Source of the DNA: Hepsetus odoe
Lineage: Eukaryota > Chordata > Actinopteri > Characiformes > Hepsetidae
Direction: 5' to 3'
NCBI GenBank assembly: GCA_017165825.1
Contig: CM029385.1
Coordinates: forward strand, 3,912,738-3,976,737
Length of the DNA stretch: 64,000 bases
Positions 38,346 to 50,112 of this stretch are shown piece after piece. Position numbers and translations under genes: made by a program. How positions within the stretch are numbered: the stretch's first letter is position 1; each line of letters opens with the position of its first letter. The notes under the pieces were generated by a model. That model did not search any database. It was given only the letters and a program-made list of their open reading frames with translations, and had not been told where the DNA came from.

Positions 38346-38879
38346 ATAGCTGAATGAGGCTGAAGCGTTCTTTTAGCTGAGCTGAGTGTAGTGTCTTGAG
38401 GCAGTGCTAAGTGGTAATTATCATTTAATGAATAAATCATCACAGAAAATGCTTCGGGCGAGAACAAGGATTATAGGAGAGTAAGAAAAATGTGGGAGGT
38501 GAGAAAGAGAAATCCTCTGGGCAAAAAAAAAAAATCTTGTTTAGTAAGTGTTTCGATGCCTCCTTGTGAATGATGAATATCTATTCATCTGTTTAGTTCT
38601 GCTGTAGATTTGCAGAAACGGGCGAACATGACAGCAGTTTAGCCCGAGTGGTGACATTTTCTGATCAATAGGGAGTTGACTAGGTCATATGAAGAACGAG
38701 GTCAAAGGTCACCGGAGCCTGTCGTTTATTAGATAAGAGGGCACTTCAGCATTTTTTATAACAAAATGGGGGAGATAAACAGAAAAACAAGCACTGTCGA
38801 GAAGACAAAAGAGGGGCGGAGGCCCGGGACGGTCCGCGATGGCACAGAGGAGGACAGAAGCAAAACAACAGCTTGGGGA

Positions 38880-39005
38880 ACGGCGGCTCGAAATAGAGAG
38901 AAACTGAGAAGAAAGAGGAGAGGAGGAGGGAAGTGGGGGATGTCGTGAAGGACAGAAGGGTAGAGAACAAAGAAGGAGGGAGGAGAAAGAAGGAGGGAGG
39001 GGGTG
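38880..39005 (+). repeat. Purine-rich tract
   Basis: Nearly all A/G on the plus strand (agagagaaactgagaagaaa, gaggagaggaggagggaagt, gaaggagggaggag). A short CpG-containing stretch precedes it (38810-38880). No gene is supported. Confidence 0.6.
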
Positions 39006-39151
39006 GATTGCAGCCTCATCACTCTTCAGCTCCAGATCAATGCTAAGTGTTGCACAACGCCACTGACAAAATGGCCACAGCGCTCTCTGTCCCTCCCCTC
39101 GTATGGGCCTCTTGTTGGAGATAAGACAGACAGTTCATAGTGAGAACCACC

Positions 39152-39220
39152 ACACGCACACACACACACAGACACACACACACACACGCACACACAGACA
39201 CACACACACACACACACAGA

Positions 39221-39251
<31 letters not shown>

Positions 39252-39252
39252 G
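39152..39252. repeat. Long imperfect (CA)n microsatellite
   Basis: About 100 bp of CA with cg and aga interruptions, followed at 39270-39287 by a short (TA)n. Confidence 0.95.
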
Positions 39253-39331
39253 ACCTTTATCATTTGCAGATATATATATATATATAGGTTCATGTAATGA
39301 TGATATTTCCGTTATTTATTACTGAGGTGCT

Positions 39332-39982
39332 ACCAGTCAGCCATAACATTAAATCAACTACTTATTATTGTCTATATCCCCCATATAACAGCTTGGGTAA
39401 TGCTGCTGCCTTGAAGAAGTGCACATGGTCTGTGTTAGTGTTTAAGTAAGTCAATTTAACATTCACTTCAACACCAGGAACCAGGGTTTCCCAGCAACAC
39501 TGTACTGAGCATCACGCTGCCACCTTCTTCCCACAGTGCATAATAGTGCCATGGTGTAAATGAAAAGGTGATTTATCAGACTAGGCCTCCTTTTCTCATT
39601 GCTCCATGGTGTCGTACTGATGCTCACATGCCTATTGTTGGCGGTTAGCTTTGGTGCCCTGCATGAAGCCATCGCGGCCTGTGCTCATCACTCAGCCTAA
39701 GGCACCCTTGACCCAGTCCACGGGTAAGCAGTTGTTCTTCTTTGGATCACTTTTGGTCGTTACTAACCACTGCAGACCAGGAATATCCCACATAACCTGT
39801 TGTTTGGAGATGCTCTGACACAGCCGCCTAGCTATCAGAGTTTGGGCCTCGCCAGAGTCGTATGGATGATAACACTCGTTCATTTTTCATGCTCTCAACA
39901 CTTTGAATTCAAGGGCTGCTTGTTGGCTTACTGCCTAATATATCTCACCACTTGACAGCTGTCATTGTAGCAGCAAGAAACA
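39332..39982 (-). mobile_element. Tc1/mariner-like transposon, internally deleted
   Basis: The left end reads accagtcagccataacatta, the terminus of an abundant fish Tc1-like family. The transposase lies on the minus strand and is broken. Its N-terminal helix-turn-helix part is at about 39883-39692 and a central part at 39672-39463 (the region pairing with gtttcccagca, gagcatcacgctgccacc and ttgctccatggt on plus). Several blocks of the transposase are missing and stops interrupt it, so it is non-autonomous. Confidence 0.82.
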
Positions 39983-40109
39983 GGTTTAATCTTTCACTTT
40001 TCAAAACAAAGAACGTTCAAGGTAAGAACCACTTTGTTAAGCCAGAGGAATACAGGCTTCACATTCTTGTGTAGATCTTTTTTCTCTGCATATGTACAGA
40101 AACCAAGTA

Positions 40110-40129
40110 TGCACACACACACACACACA
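40110..40129. repeat. (CA)n microsatellite
   Basis: Ten CA units. Confidence 0.9.
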
Positions 40130-41133
40130 TGCTCATTGCAGAAAGGGTCAAGGTGCAAGGCATTTGTGCTGGAATGTTGGGTTGGGGAGAGGCACAAACT
40201 AAGGAAGGAGAAAGGGATGGGGAGGTGGGGGGTGGGGGGGCAGAGAAGGAAAGAGAAAGGAAAAGAGAGGTCCAGTGAGTCAGAGTGTCCAAGAAATCTG
40301 ATGCAGTATAATTTAATAGTTGCGTTGTGTAACTCTGTTTTTCTTCTCCTTTCTTTTTTGTTAAGTTTTGACCTGTAAATGAACGAAATCAACAAAAAAT
40401 ATTCCAGCCATTTCAAATAGCTTTGCATCGTTTTTTATCCCAAATTTACAGTCATTAAATTGCATACAAACACAATATTGTGTCAGAAAAAAAGTGCATT
40501 CCATTTCAGTGGAGTGATTGCAGCAGCTGGCCAAATCTTTATGTAAGCTGGATGAAAAAAAGGAGTTTGGTTGACTTTGGTTGTGGGGAGCTATTGCAAG
40601 AGCCTAGAACGACAGAAGGAGCTCTAAAAACAGAGCTGGATGTTTACATTAATCGAAAAATGTATTCAGGAATGTAGTGGCAATAAAATACAGCCCATCA
40701 TAACAGCTGGTGGCCCATCATTTCAGAAGCTCAGTTTGCTTCTGGTTGAGTGTTAAGTGTCACCCACTGAAATGATATCAATGTTTAAATTCTGTGTTTG
40801 CAGTCCCCTCAGGCCTGCTTGTAGTCCCGATGCAGCCTGCAGGTGGGGATCAAATGGAAGTAAGATGTTGGGCGGGTTCTTTTCCACTGGAAGCTGAGCT
40901 GGAGGGTGTGAGGTTTGGTAAGTCTACACCAGTTGAAAGTGCAAGTCCTGGATGTTCCGCTCCAGTTGGCACAGTAAACAGTGCGATAATGAAGAACAAA
41001 ACCATCTCCAATGAACTTCACTCCTTCCTGACCACAAAACGTTCCAAAGGCTGTGTGCAGCAGTGTCTTTTATATGATCTTTATTTATCACACATCAAAT
41101 GCACACCATAACCATTAAGATAATCCATCTCAA

Positions 41134-41340
41134 AGTGAAAGTGACTATTTGTCATTGTGAAACAGCACAGTACACACTGAACCATAACGAAATGCAACCT
41201 CTGCTTTTTACCCACACACACTGTGAAGCAGGGGGCAGCCCCAGCCAGCATCTGGAGCAGTGATGGGAACAGTACCTTGCTGGAGGGTACCTCAGGGCAA
41301 CCATCACGGTCTAGTCCCTAAACACAAAGCCACAGCTGTA
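41134..41340 (-). mobile_element. SINE family A, diverged and head-damaged
   Basis: Tail (gtgaaagtgacta), middle (cagtgatgggaacagtaccttgc) and core are clear. The head is rearranged (gtctagtccctaaacac). Confidence 0.8.
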
Positions 41341-42271
41341 CCAAAAGGATAAGTTTACTGAAAAAGAGCTTTAAATAAAGAGATAAATGACTGCATGAAA
41401 CAGACGATGGAAACAATAGAAACGCTTCTGGAAAACTCTTCTCACACACGCAGGCACAACAGTGAATATCTCTTCCAAGCTTTGAATGCTTATTTAGTTT
41501 AGATCTTATTCCTGAACATCATATGTGATGCAGTGTTTGGTATTGGCCTCAGAGCTCCAGGTACAAACTCAAGAACCAAACGTCAGACATAAATTTGGCT
41601 GTTTTAAACAAATGAGGTTTCCATGCTGAAGCTACTCATTCACTACTACCCAACATCACACACTGCCAGCCTGGGATTCGGTCATTTCTCCGATCGCACA
41701 TTTTCAACGGACACAATATAATACCGCTATTAAGCTCTTTAAGTTATGTTCCTTATTCGCATTAACGCAATCATTGTTGCATATATGTTATTTGAGTCAG
41801 CAGACTAGAACTTTGGCCCTGATCACTGCTGAGTGACTCCATAGAGAGAAAGTTGCCAAACTAGATTCACCCAATGCTCTACCTGTGAGACCTTCCCCAT
41901 CTACCTGCAGCAGGGAACATTAATACCTTCTTCTTTCAGGTGAGCCGAGCTCATCTTTCTTCTTGTTTTGAATTCCTAAATGGGATTTACCCAAGTGATC
42001 CTTGTGAATGTCTGAGCTACATTTAGCAGAACTCATAGACGACAGATCAAAGGCACGTTAATAGATGGTGAACTTTGAAAATGAGAAAGGGATTCTTATA
42101 GAGGGTTTTCTGATGTACTGAAATTATTATTTAGTTGTATTTGACCTGCATTCAGCTCACAGGTGGGATCTTGCTCAGAATTAAGGTTTCGGTTAACTGG
42201 CTGTATTAACATTCCTGCAGCGAGATGGGGACCAACGCTGTTAAACACAGATCGGCTCCACTTCAAAGCCC

Positions 42272-42594
42272 CTGACAAGTGAAGTGAATGACACTGATTA
42301 TCTTGTTACAATGATATCTGTCAAGCTGAGGGATATTTCAGCAAGTGTACTGTCAACATGAGGTTTGAGGACCATGACAAAGAGTTCAAAGTGTTAACTT
42401 GACTGAATTCCCCAGACAGCAATCAGGAACAAACTAGACCGATCCAACTTACAACTTACAGGACACGGATCTGCAGCTCACGTCTTATGCCGTGTACCAC
42501 AGAGGTTTTGTGGAGTTCATGTCTGGACGGGTCAGAGCTGTTTTGGCGGTAAACAGAATTACACAGGTGGTTCTAATGTTATGACTGATTGGTA
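42272..42594 (+). mobile_element. Tc1/mariner-like transposon, shorter copy of the same family
   Basis: The right end reads taatgttatgactgattggt, the reverse complement of the 39332 terminus. The interior keeps gacaagtgaagtgaatgaca, caaagagttcaaagtgttaa, tggagttcatgtctggacgg and gtcagagctgttttggcggt. Most of the transposase is deleted. Its orientation is opposite to the copy 2.3 kb to the left. Confidence 0.8.
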
Positions 42595-42738
42595 TATCTA
42601 TAAATGTAGAGCACACTGCATTTGCTTGCTTGCTTGCTTGGTTTGGGCTGCAGCCAGCAAAGTGAGACGAAAGGTCACCACTACTAATCAAATCGAGTAC
42701 ACAGTCCTAGCTAATGCACTGAATCCTGCCTCTGTATT

Positions 42739-42740
<2 letters not shown>

Positions 42741-42780
<40 letters not shown>
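42741..42780. repeat. (CT)n microsatellite
   Basis: Twenty CT units. Confidence 0.95.
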
Positions 42781-42782
<2 letters not shown>

Positions 42783-43482
42783 TTTGCTCACATACACACA
42801 CATATCAGATTTTCGTATCAGGGGTGTCTGGGTGCAACCTAGCAGGTTTTCTGCTGTAATTCTAAAAGACCTGTAGTACCCTGACTTGCTTACCTATGCT
42901 ACTTGCATGCCTTTCCCATAACTGTTAGCTAGAACACTAGGTCAATCCTACCGACTACATACGGGAGAATCTGCTGAGCAGTTACGCTAGTTGCGCGAGG
43001 ATGGCCTAAAGTTGTTAGAACCTACTCTTTCAGATTTATTTCAAAAAACAAGCAACTGAAGAGGGAGTTTTTGCTGCAATAACAGCCTCTAGAAAGCTTC
43101 TGGGAAGTTCTCAGTTTTGAGTTTCACTTTGAAAAACCGCAGTGCCATGCTCTTGCATTTTGCTCCAACCAGTGGTTGTACATCCAAAATACCATGTTCT
43201 GTTTATTTTATAAGCAGAATGAAATTAAATAAAATATAAGGCTTAAGATATGTTGTCTGCAGCATGCTGTCCAGCAGGCAATATCACGGCATTACATTTG
43301 GGGCATTACATTAGGTTTTTAATACTCTGTGCTATTCAAGCATAGCAGAAAACGATGCAAATCTTTGGATAAATAGTTTTTTTAAGATAAGGCCAAACTG
43401 CAGACAGGCATGGTACCATGGTCACATGGATGCTGATCAGAGTTACAAACATAATCACGTGACTGCTGAGATGTGGGCAGAA

Positions 43483-43504
43483 GTGTGTGTGTGTGTGTGT
43501 GTGT
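43483..43504. repeat. (GT)n microsatellite
   Basis: Eleven GT units followed by a G run. Confidence 0.93.
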
Positions 43505-45373
43505 GGGGGGGTGTCTCTTCTGCTCCCGCCCTTTGTCCTTATATTAACTTTCCATCATAAAACAATCCCAAAGGCCAAGCTGGCAGACTGAGGAATCAAC
43601 CCTCTCTGCCAGGACTATACTTAGAAAATTACAGCATTCCCCACTCAACTCTGAGCACGACGCCGTAGAAAACAACCACGAGGGAATTGAAAGCACGCGC
43701 ATATAGAGTGAAGAAGGGAGACTGCATGTCCACATAAAGAACACTTTTGCTTACTTCTTTAGTTTTGTACCGGAGCTATTAGTCTAAAGTGGCTGTAAGG
43801 AATGGATACTTATAGGCCTACCCCATCAACTGTCAGATTGCATGGCTAAATCTTCACAAATCTGCACACATAGGACTGGCCCAAGAGCTTCTGAAACAGA
43901 ATGAAATCACGTCTATATAAAATGGTAGAAATGAGGCTAAAAAGCTCAAATCATTAGTAGATTTGATCCACTTTACATGTAACAGGGCATTATTAAGTGA
44001 CAGAAATTCCATAAGCAAGCCTATTTGAGATTACTAAAGAGTGTGACTCACTAAGGCCAGTGTTTGATGCAGGCAGTTTGCACGATGCAAATAAGAAAGA
44101 CTGTGTAATTAAAATAAAATCAAGAACACAAGAAGATCTGGAAAATCTGTACAAAAATATATAGCAATACATGTACGACTGCTGACATTAACGAAATCCA
44201 CCTCCACAAATACCTCAGAAGATGTCAGCTGATATAAGAGCAGGTATAATATAAACCTTTTCCCCCCTTTTTTGCTCATGAACTCTTTAGAATCCATGAT
44301 CCCCGTTGAAAACCATTTTTACCGTTTTATACCTAATGTTCGAAAGCAGAAAAAGTAAATAGAAAACCCTGGAGTGAAGACAGGAAGTATAGAGTTTTTA
44401 AAAATAAGTTTTAAGCCCTAATACTTTTTTTAAGCCCTAAAAAAGCCCTAAGAGATGCTTGAACGTAGCTTTTGACACCTTTTTACTTTGTTTTTTCACC
44501 CTTGAAACTGTAATTTTTACAGTTTTTACAAAACTGCCATTCCTAGTTCTACTGTAAAGTTTACAGTTCAGCCAAAAACTCTTGCTATAATATGAAGTTC
44601 ATGGTCGCTTCTTCTGGTGTTCAGTCGTCTTGATTGTTAAGTCGCTTAGAATAAAAAATGTGAGCAAAAAAGTTGTCAAGCACTTTACAGTTTTTCAGTG
44701 AAATTGGACAATCCTGGGAAACAGCTTTAAGTAATAACACATATGTTAGCTACTGTCTCTATTTCACATTTAAGATAAGCTTGTCTAGATTTTTTGTTTA
44801 TAGCTCAGTTGTCTGATTATAGTAAACGAATAGTAAAGAGGATGAAACAGCCCAGATGTGAAAAAAGGCCTCGGATATCCTGCTTTGAACACAGTGGTTA
44901 GCAAACCTCTAAAACATCAGTTATTAGCTTATTAACGATCCTTTTGATTGGAAGGAGATGCTGTTTTGTGTGTGTTAGTGTGTGTATGAGAGAAAATACA
45001 CGTAGACTCTGGGCTTGGTCTGCATCATGTTTCAAAGCTCCTGGTCTCATTCCAGGCCTGTCATGTGGTATTAGCCTGCACTGCTTATTAGCACTCAAAA
45101 AATGAACCAGTGCTGTTATTTGACCTACAGATTCAAATTGTTGGAAGTGAAGGCATGAACCATTTAAGTGAGCTTTATGTAAAAGGTACAGAATTAAATG
45201 AAAGTACAAGCCAGTGAATTTATTTCAACCCAGTGGGAGTTTGTTCCAGTAAAACGGGAGCAAAAATCTGCTCCTATTTCTTCTCTGCTTCATGTCTTAA
45301 GTTAGATGCTTTGTTCTGCTTGAAGGTTCAGACGTAGATCACTGTGTGGATTAACCAACACAAAACTATCAAA

Positions 45374-45655
45374 CTGCTCAGGTACAGAGACTGGACTGAA
45401 CATGAGAGACAACAACACTGTCCTTCAGGAAGATCTGGAGAACTGCTCAGGTACAGAGACTGGACTGAACATGAGAGACAACAACACTGTCCTCCAGGAA
45501 GATCTGGAGAACTGCTCAGGTACAGAGCCTGGACTGAACATGAGAGACAACAACACTGTCCTTCAGGAAGATCTGGAGAACTGCTCAGGTACAGAGACTG
45601 GACTGAACATGAGAGACAACAACACTGTCCTTCAGGAAGATCTGGAGAACTGCTC
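45374..45655. repeat. 69-bp minisatellite, four units
   Basis: Units start at 45374, 45443, 45512 and 45581, with a six-base remnant at 45650. Each begins ctgctcaggtacagagactg. Copies differ at only one or two bases. Because 69 is a multiple of three and no unit contains a stop in several frames, long open frames appear on both strands. I read these as an artefact of the repeat, not as genes. Confidence 0.95.
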
Positions 45656-46049
45656 CTTAACATGACATTAAAATACAGGGAAGTCTGACTCTTTAGAAGC
45701 CAAATATGAAGAAATGAGAAGAGTATTGTATATCGTAAAGTAATGACATTTTTCCAAACAATTTTGGAGCAGTCTTAGTGGCCCATTACAGATTGTTTAC
45801 ACAACGTCACATGAAATTTACTAAACAGATTTTTGGCTAAACTCTCGCTGTAATGTTAACATGTCTGAAACCCTGCCGTCTGTCGGCCATTTTTGTTTAA
45901 AGTGCTGTGGGAGTGAGCTTGCCAGACTCATGATGCAATGTGGACTCTACGTCTATTTTTAAAAAGGGGGCCTTGGCGAAGAGCTCTGTGGAAACGCTCT
46001 GCGTCTCTGGCTCTTTCTCTCGGGACGGAGGCTGCCCCTTCACCTCCAG

Positions 46050-46139
46050 ACAAGTCAATGTTTGACTGTGCTGCGCTATTTGTGTCACAACGGTCCATCA
46101 CAAGCAGCCCGGCCTCAGAGTCCGCCGACCTACCTGTGG
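46050..46139 (+). CDS. Candidate internal exon of an unrecognised gene
   Basis: This 90-bp open segment lies between a strong acceptor (ctgccccttcacctccag) and a strong donor (GTAAGT). The open frame is symmetric, phase 1 to phase 1, and reads in part SMFDCAALFVSQRSITSS then PASESADLPV, a Ser-rich low-complexity composition common in cytoplasmic linker regions. It is more GC- and CpG-rich than its surroundings. The flanking plus-strand frame is also open from 45938, so splice edges are not forced by stops. I do not recognise the protein, and no partner exon was found nearby. It could be chance; a second reading frame is also open across it. Confidence 0.25.
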
Positions 46140-46141
46140 GT

Positions 46142-46143
<2 letters not shown>

Positions 46144-46184
<41 letters not shown>

Positions 46185-46227
46185 CATGTGGTGTCTTATG
46201 TAACAGAACCAGGTTACAAAATACTAA

Positions 46228-46309
<82 letters not shown>

Positions 46310-46733
46310 GTCTCTTTCTCTCTTTCTCTCTCTCTCTCTCTGTCTCTCTCTCTCTCTCTCGCTCTCTCTGTCTCTGTCTCTTTCTCTCTTTCTCTCTCTC
46401 TCTCTTTCTTTGCTCCGACCTCACTCTTTTTTCCCTTCTCACACTCCGCTCCCCTTTTCTCACTCTCTTTCTCCTATTCCATCTCTCTGGCTCTCTCACT
46501 AAATCTCTTTTCATCTTCCTCCCTCCTCTCTTCTCATTTTATTCGTCTTCCTGTCATCTCACTCTTTCTCGCTCCCTCACTTGTCTTTCACTTCTGTTTT
46601 TTTCTCTTACTTTCTATCTATAGTTTGTTGTTCTTTTTCACATTCTTTCTTTTCTCTCTTTGCTCCCTTCCAGCCTCTCTCAGTCACTCCCTTTGTCAAT
46701 TCGTCGCTCGCTGAATCTCATGACAGTTCTGCA

Positions 46734-46764
<31 letters not shown>
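46144..46764 (+). repeat. Compound (GT)n - pyrimidine tract - (GT)n
   Basis: (GT)18 at 46144-46180, nearly pure (CT)n with tgtc/ttct variants at 46231-46408, pyrimidine-rich DNA to about 46720, and a second (GT)n at 46736-46764. It begins four bases after the donor of the candidate exon at 46050-46139. The 258-codon open frame crossing it is compositional. Confidence 0.9.
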
Positions 46765-46770
<6 letters not shown>

Positions 46771-47166
46771 CGACTGATTGATTGATTAATTGACGGTCGT
46801 TCACCCATCCAGCAGCAGCCTGCAGTGCTCTGGAAGAGATGAAACAAAGTGCCTAGAAACAGAGAGTGACAGCAGATCTTCCACACAGCAAAGTGACCCA
46901 GAGAGCTGAGACTGGACCACCATGCTACTTGCTCCTCTGAGTAAACACTTCAGCTTCCAGAAGTAGCTGCCAGCCAGAGCAACATTTTATGATGAATGAC
47001 GGATGCTGAGAAAACTCTGGATACCTAATCTCCTTTGGACCTCAAGTCGGCATATGTCACCAAGTCGTCTGACGTTTTTCTGTTTGTATTCAGGTCGAGA
47101 AAGGGCACAACTGTAAATGATGCTTCTCTCAGCAAATCGGCAAGCAGAACAGCTTCATCAAAGGGA

Positions 47167-47413
47167 AGGTGACTATCCTTGTCATTGTGAAACGCAGCAG
47201 AGCACAACACAACACAACGAAACTCAACCTCTGCATGTCATTCATACACACACGTGCAGCTATGAAAGTGACCGGGGAGCAGTGACGGGGATGGTACCTT
47301 GCTCAAGGGTACCTCAGGGCAACCTACTGGTAAGGAGTACTGGTAAGGGGTTTAAACCCACAATCTTCCGATCCTGTGGCCAACTCCCTAACCACTAGGC
47401 CACCGCTCCCCCC
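47167..47413 (-). mobile_element. SINE family A, near full length
   Basis: All landmarks are present. The stretch after the core contains a small tandem duplication (actggtaaggagtactggtaagg). Confidence 0.88.
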
Positions 47414-47513
47414 AAACAGATGATACATCAGATTTAAAGCGTTGAACTCACCCCAAATAGAGAAAATACCACTTCCTGAATTCATCCTTTATATTAGCTA
47501 CTTATTCTAACCA

Positions 47514-47735
47514 GGGTTGCTGGAGCCTATCCTAGCACAGTCCACCTCAAAGTAGATAAACACACAGGGAACATCTCCAATCCACCTGATGCACATGTCT
47601 TTGGACTATGAGAAGAAGCCCACACAGTTATGGGACGAACATGGCAACTCACAGGCCATCCCAGCTTGGAATCAAACCAAGATTCTTCTCGAAGTGGGGC
47701 GGTACAGCTAACCACTGTGCCACCACTCTTGAATT
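47514..47735 (-). repeat. SINE-like repeat family B, minus copy
   Basis: Runs from ggagcctatcctagcaca through catgtctttggacta to ggaatcaaaccaagattct (B box) and taaccactgtgccacc (head), so it lies on the minus strand. Confidence 0.75.
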
Positions 47736-47901
47736 TCACGTGTGAGAAATAATTTATGTTCAACTACATCTTGTTTTGACAGCTTCAACAGCCTGATTCC
47801 CAAGACCCAAGCTGATTTAATTAAGGAAAACTGAACCTCTGAAATGTGCAAAATAATACAAGCTGTCCATTTTAAGTGCTTACTTTTATTATGTTCTGTT
47901 T

Positions 47902-48110
47902 TGAAAGTGACTACCCTCATTGTGAAATGCAGCACAGCACAACAAAATTCAACCTCTGCGTTTACCCATACACAGCAGGGGGCAGTTATTGAAAGCACCC
48001 GGGGAGCAGTGACAGGGACAGTACCTCAGGGCAACTTACTGGTGAGGGAATCAAACCCACATCTTACGATCCGGAGCCAACGCCCTGACCACTAGGCCAC
48101 CGTTGTCCCT
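47902..48110 (-). mobile_element. SINE family A, internally shortened
   Basis: Tail, middle and head (ccactaggccaccgttgtccc) are present. The ttgctcaaggg segment of the core is deleted. Confidence 0.86.
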
Positions 48111-48376
48111 CATGTTTGTGAAATAAATGCAGGATAAATTATGTATAAAAACTGAATATGTGGGATATCTAGTACTCCAGTGATCAGACTCACTCCTGTG
48201 ACACGACTGAGAATAAAATCCATTCATTAATTAATTAGAGGAAAAGTGTCAGTGGTGCTTAAATTGCTCTCGTTATTTGAGGCCTTAGTAAATCCCTGGA
48301 CACCTTAGTGGTTTCTGATGTCAGGGTTGTTAATGAGCTGATTAGTTGGATCAGGTGTGTTGGAAGCAGGGTGAAT

Positions 48377-48402
48377 AAAAAAAAAAAAAAAAAAAAAAAA
48401 AA
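48377..48402. repeat. Poly(A) tract
   Basis: About 26 A. Confidence 0.9.
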
Positions 48403-49809
48403 CAGGCACAGCTGAGAGGTCCTCAGGACCAGTGTTGGGAAAAGGTGACCAAAGGGCTAAAATCACACAAAAAAAACGTTCTGAAATCTGGCGCAGCTGA
48501 AAAATGGGACCACACACATCAGTTCATGAGTTAATCCACTGTAGAATAACCTTCAACTGTTGATTATAGCTAGAGCTTGACTCACAGCGAAAGAGTCCTG
48601 AGTTTGATTGATGCTTCTGGTTTGCTCTCTTTGGTGGTTGTACGTTCCTCCCTGGGTGGTTGGATTTTCCAGCAGGAACGGTTAATGGTTTAAACCCCTG
48701 CGATGTGAACATGTCTTGTTTAAACCAGTCATACAAAGAAAGGGCCAAAAGTCCTCCACAGTGATGTGAAAGATCCTTTAGTGTGGTAACTATGCAAAAT
48801 ATCAAAGAAATGGTAACTATAGTGGTTGCTATAGCTTACTTTCAATATTGTATTGCTCTGTTATTAATAACAAGATGAATTAGTTCTCTAAAATCCTGGG
48901 TTGGGTGACAGGATATATACAAAAATGCTTTACAACTTGCTTTTAGTGCTGCTAAATTAAGCACAGCATGCTGTCAGATGTCCTGGGCACTTCATTTTAT
49001 ACTGACCGGTGACAAGGAGGATGATGCTGGTGCTGTGACGTTACTGCAGGTGACAGCAGCGTTGCTGAACGGCTGGACGTTCCTCTGAATGTGGCCGGAG
49101 TGTGTTGGACCTAGGCGAAAATGGCAGACATGCTGCTCCGCCAGGAACTGAAGCCACACTGGAACCAGTAAAGCTGTACTGTTTGCACTGCATTCAGCTG
49201 GACAGTGCTGGGATTCTGCGCAGACAGACGGCACACTGTACCAAAATGCCAGCCAGGGGAATTTATTTGTTTGCCCATAGCCTGCTGCTGCTGCTGGGGG
49301 TGATTTTTAGACCAAAGGCTTATGTGTTTTAAATGGTGAAGGGCCCGCTCAGATTGAAACCCACATAATTAGCCGACAGGACTTTTTTCGGTGTCATCTG
49401 TAGTTTAGTTGTCAGGTCGAGCTAGCTGCTGGAGCTAAATCCAACTTGCTTGTGATCTTTTTGCTCTTGATCCAGCCCCTGGACGAGTATATCTTTGTCA
49501 CATGCTTAAGCCAACTGTCATCTCTGGAATGCAAGGGGTTTGTTGAAAGTGTAATTGGTGGATTTAGGGTGGGCCTTGATGGTGTTGTGAAGAATGTTCT
49601 GGAAAAGGTTATTGGTGGAATTATAGGCTTGTGAAAAAATACTGCATGAAATGGGCCCTTAGAAAGAATAGGTTTGTTGACGCTCGATTCCACATTTTAA
49701 GTGCAAGGGAATCACTGAAAAAACCTTTAAAGAACATGATGTGCCAGAGACAGTAAATTTATTCCAAGTAAAGCAAAGCTCTACAGAGGAAGAGAATGTC
49801 TATTTAAAG

Positions 49810-49812
<3 letters not shown>

Positions 49813-49864
<52 letters not shown>
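49813..49864. repeat. (GA)n microsatellite
   Basis: Twenty-six uninterrupted GA units. Confidence 0.96.
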
Positions 49865-49867
<3 letters not shown>

Positions 49868-50112
49868 TTAGTATTTTGTAACCTGGTCTTAAGAGATCTT
49901 AATGATCAGGCATTCTCCCCTCTTTGCAGGGTTGATAGAAGGAAATTGCAGGAAAACATCTCTGCATTAGATCTGCAGTCTCTCTGAGGATTTTCTTAAT
50001 TAGCCAAGATAACCCCAAAACCAGTTTTGTTCTTGGAAGTGCCAAGCACCATTCCTACAGGATTATCTTCGTATTTGGCTAAAATATTCCACTGCTTAAC
50101 AAAAATCTATAT

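Larger units (their letters stand above)
39983..45373. other. No recognised gene outside listed repeats
   Basis: SINE at 41134, Tc1-like copy at 42272 and microsatellites are listed. The plus-strand open frame at 40794-41111 follows an acceptor-like tgtgtttgcag but has no recognisable protein and no convincing donor. A 9-bp-stem hairpin lies at 44505-44525. Confidence 0.5.
48111..50112. other. No recognised gene
   Basis: A GC-richer patch at 49010-49260 is open on both strands but carries no recognised motif or clear splice boundaries. Poly(A) and (GA)n tracts are listed. Confidence 0.5.

Noticed and set aside
39026..39325. Several overlapping Cys/Val- or Thr/His-rich open frames
   Set aside because: They translate a (CA)n/(GT)n microsatellite.
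40794..41111. Plus-strand open frame after an acceptor-like tgtgtttgcag
   Set aside because: No donor or homology is visible and the right end approaches a SINE; left unannotated as a gene.
45328..45688. Open frames encoding a 23-residue repeat protein on either strand, or a CRISPR-like array
   Set aside because: It is a four-unit 69-bp minisatellite with no spacers; open frames follow from the unit length.
45938..46714. 258-codon plus-strand open frame
   Set aside because: Most of it is translated (GT)n and (CT)n repeat. Only the 46050-46139 part has exon-like edges.
48992..49332. GC-richer patch open on both strands, considered as an exon
   Set aside because: No recognisable protein and no convincing acceptor/donor pair.
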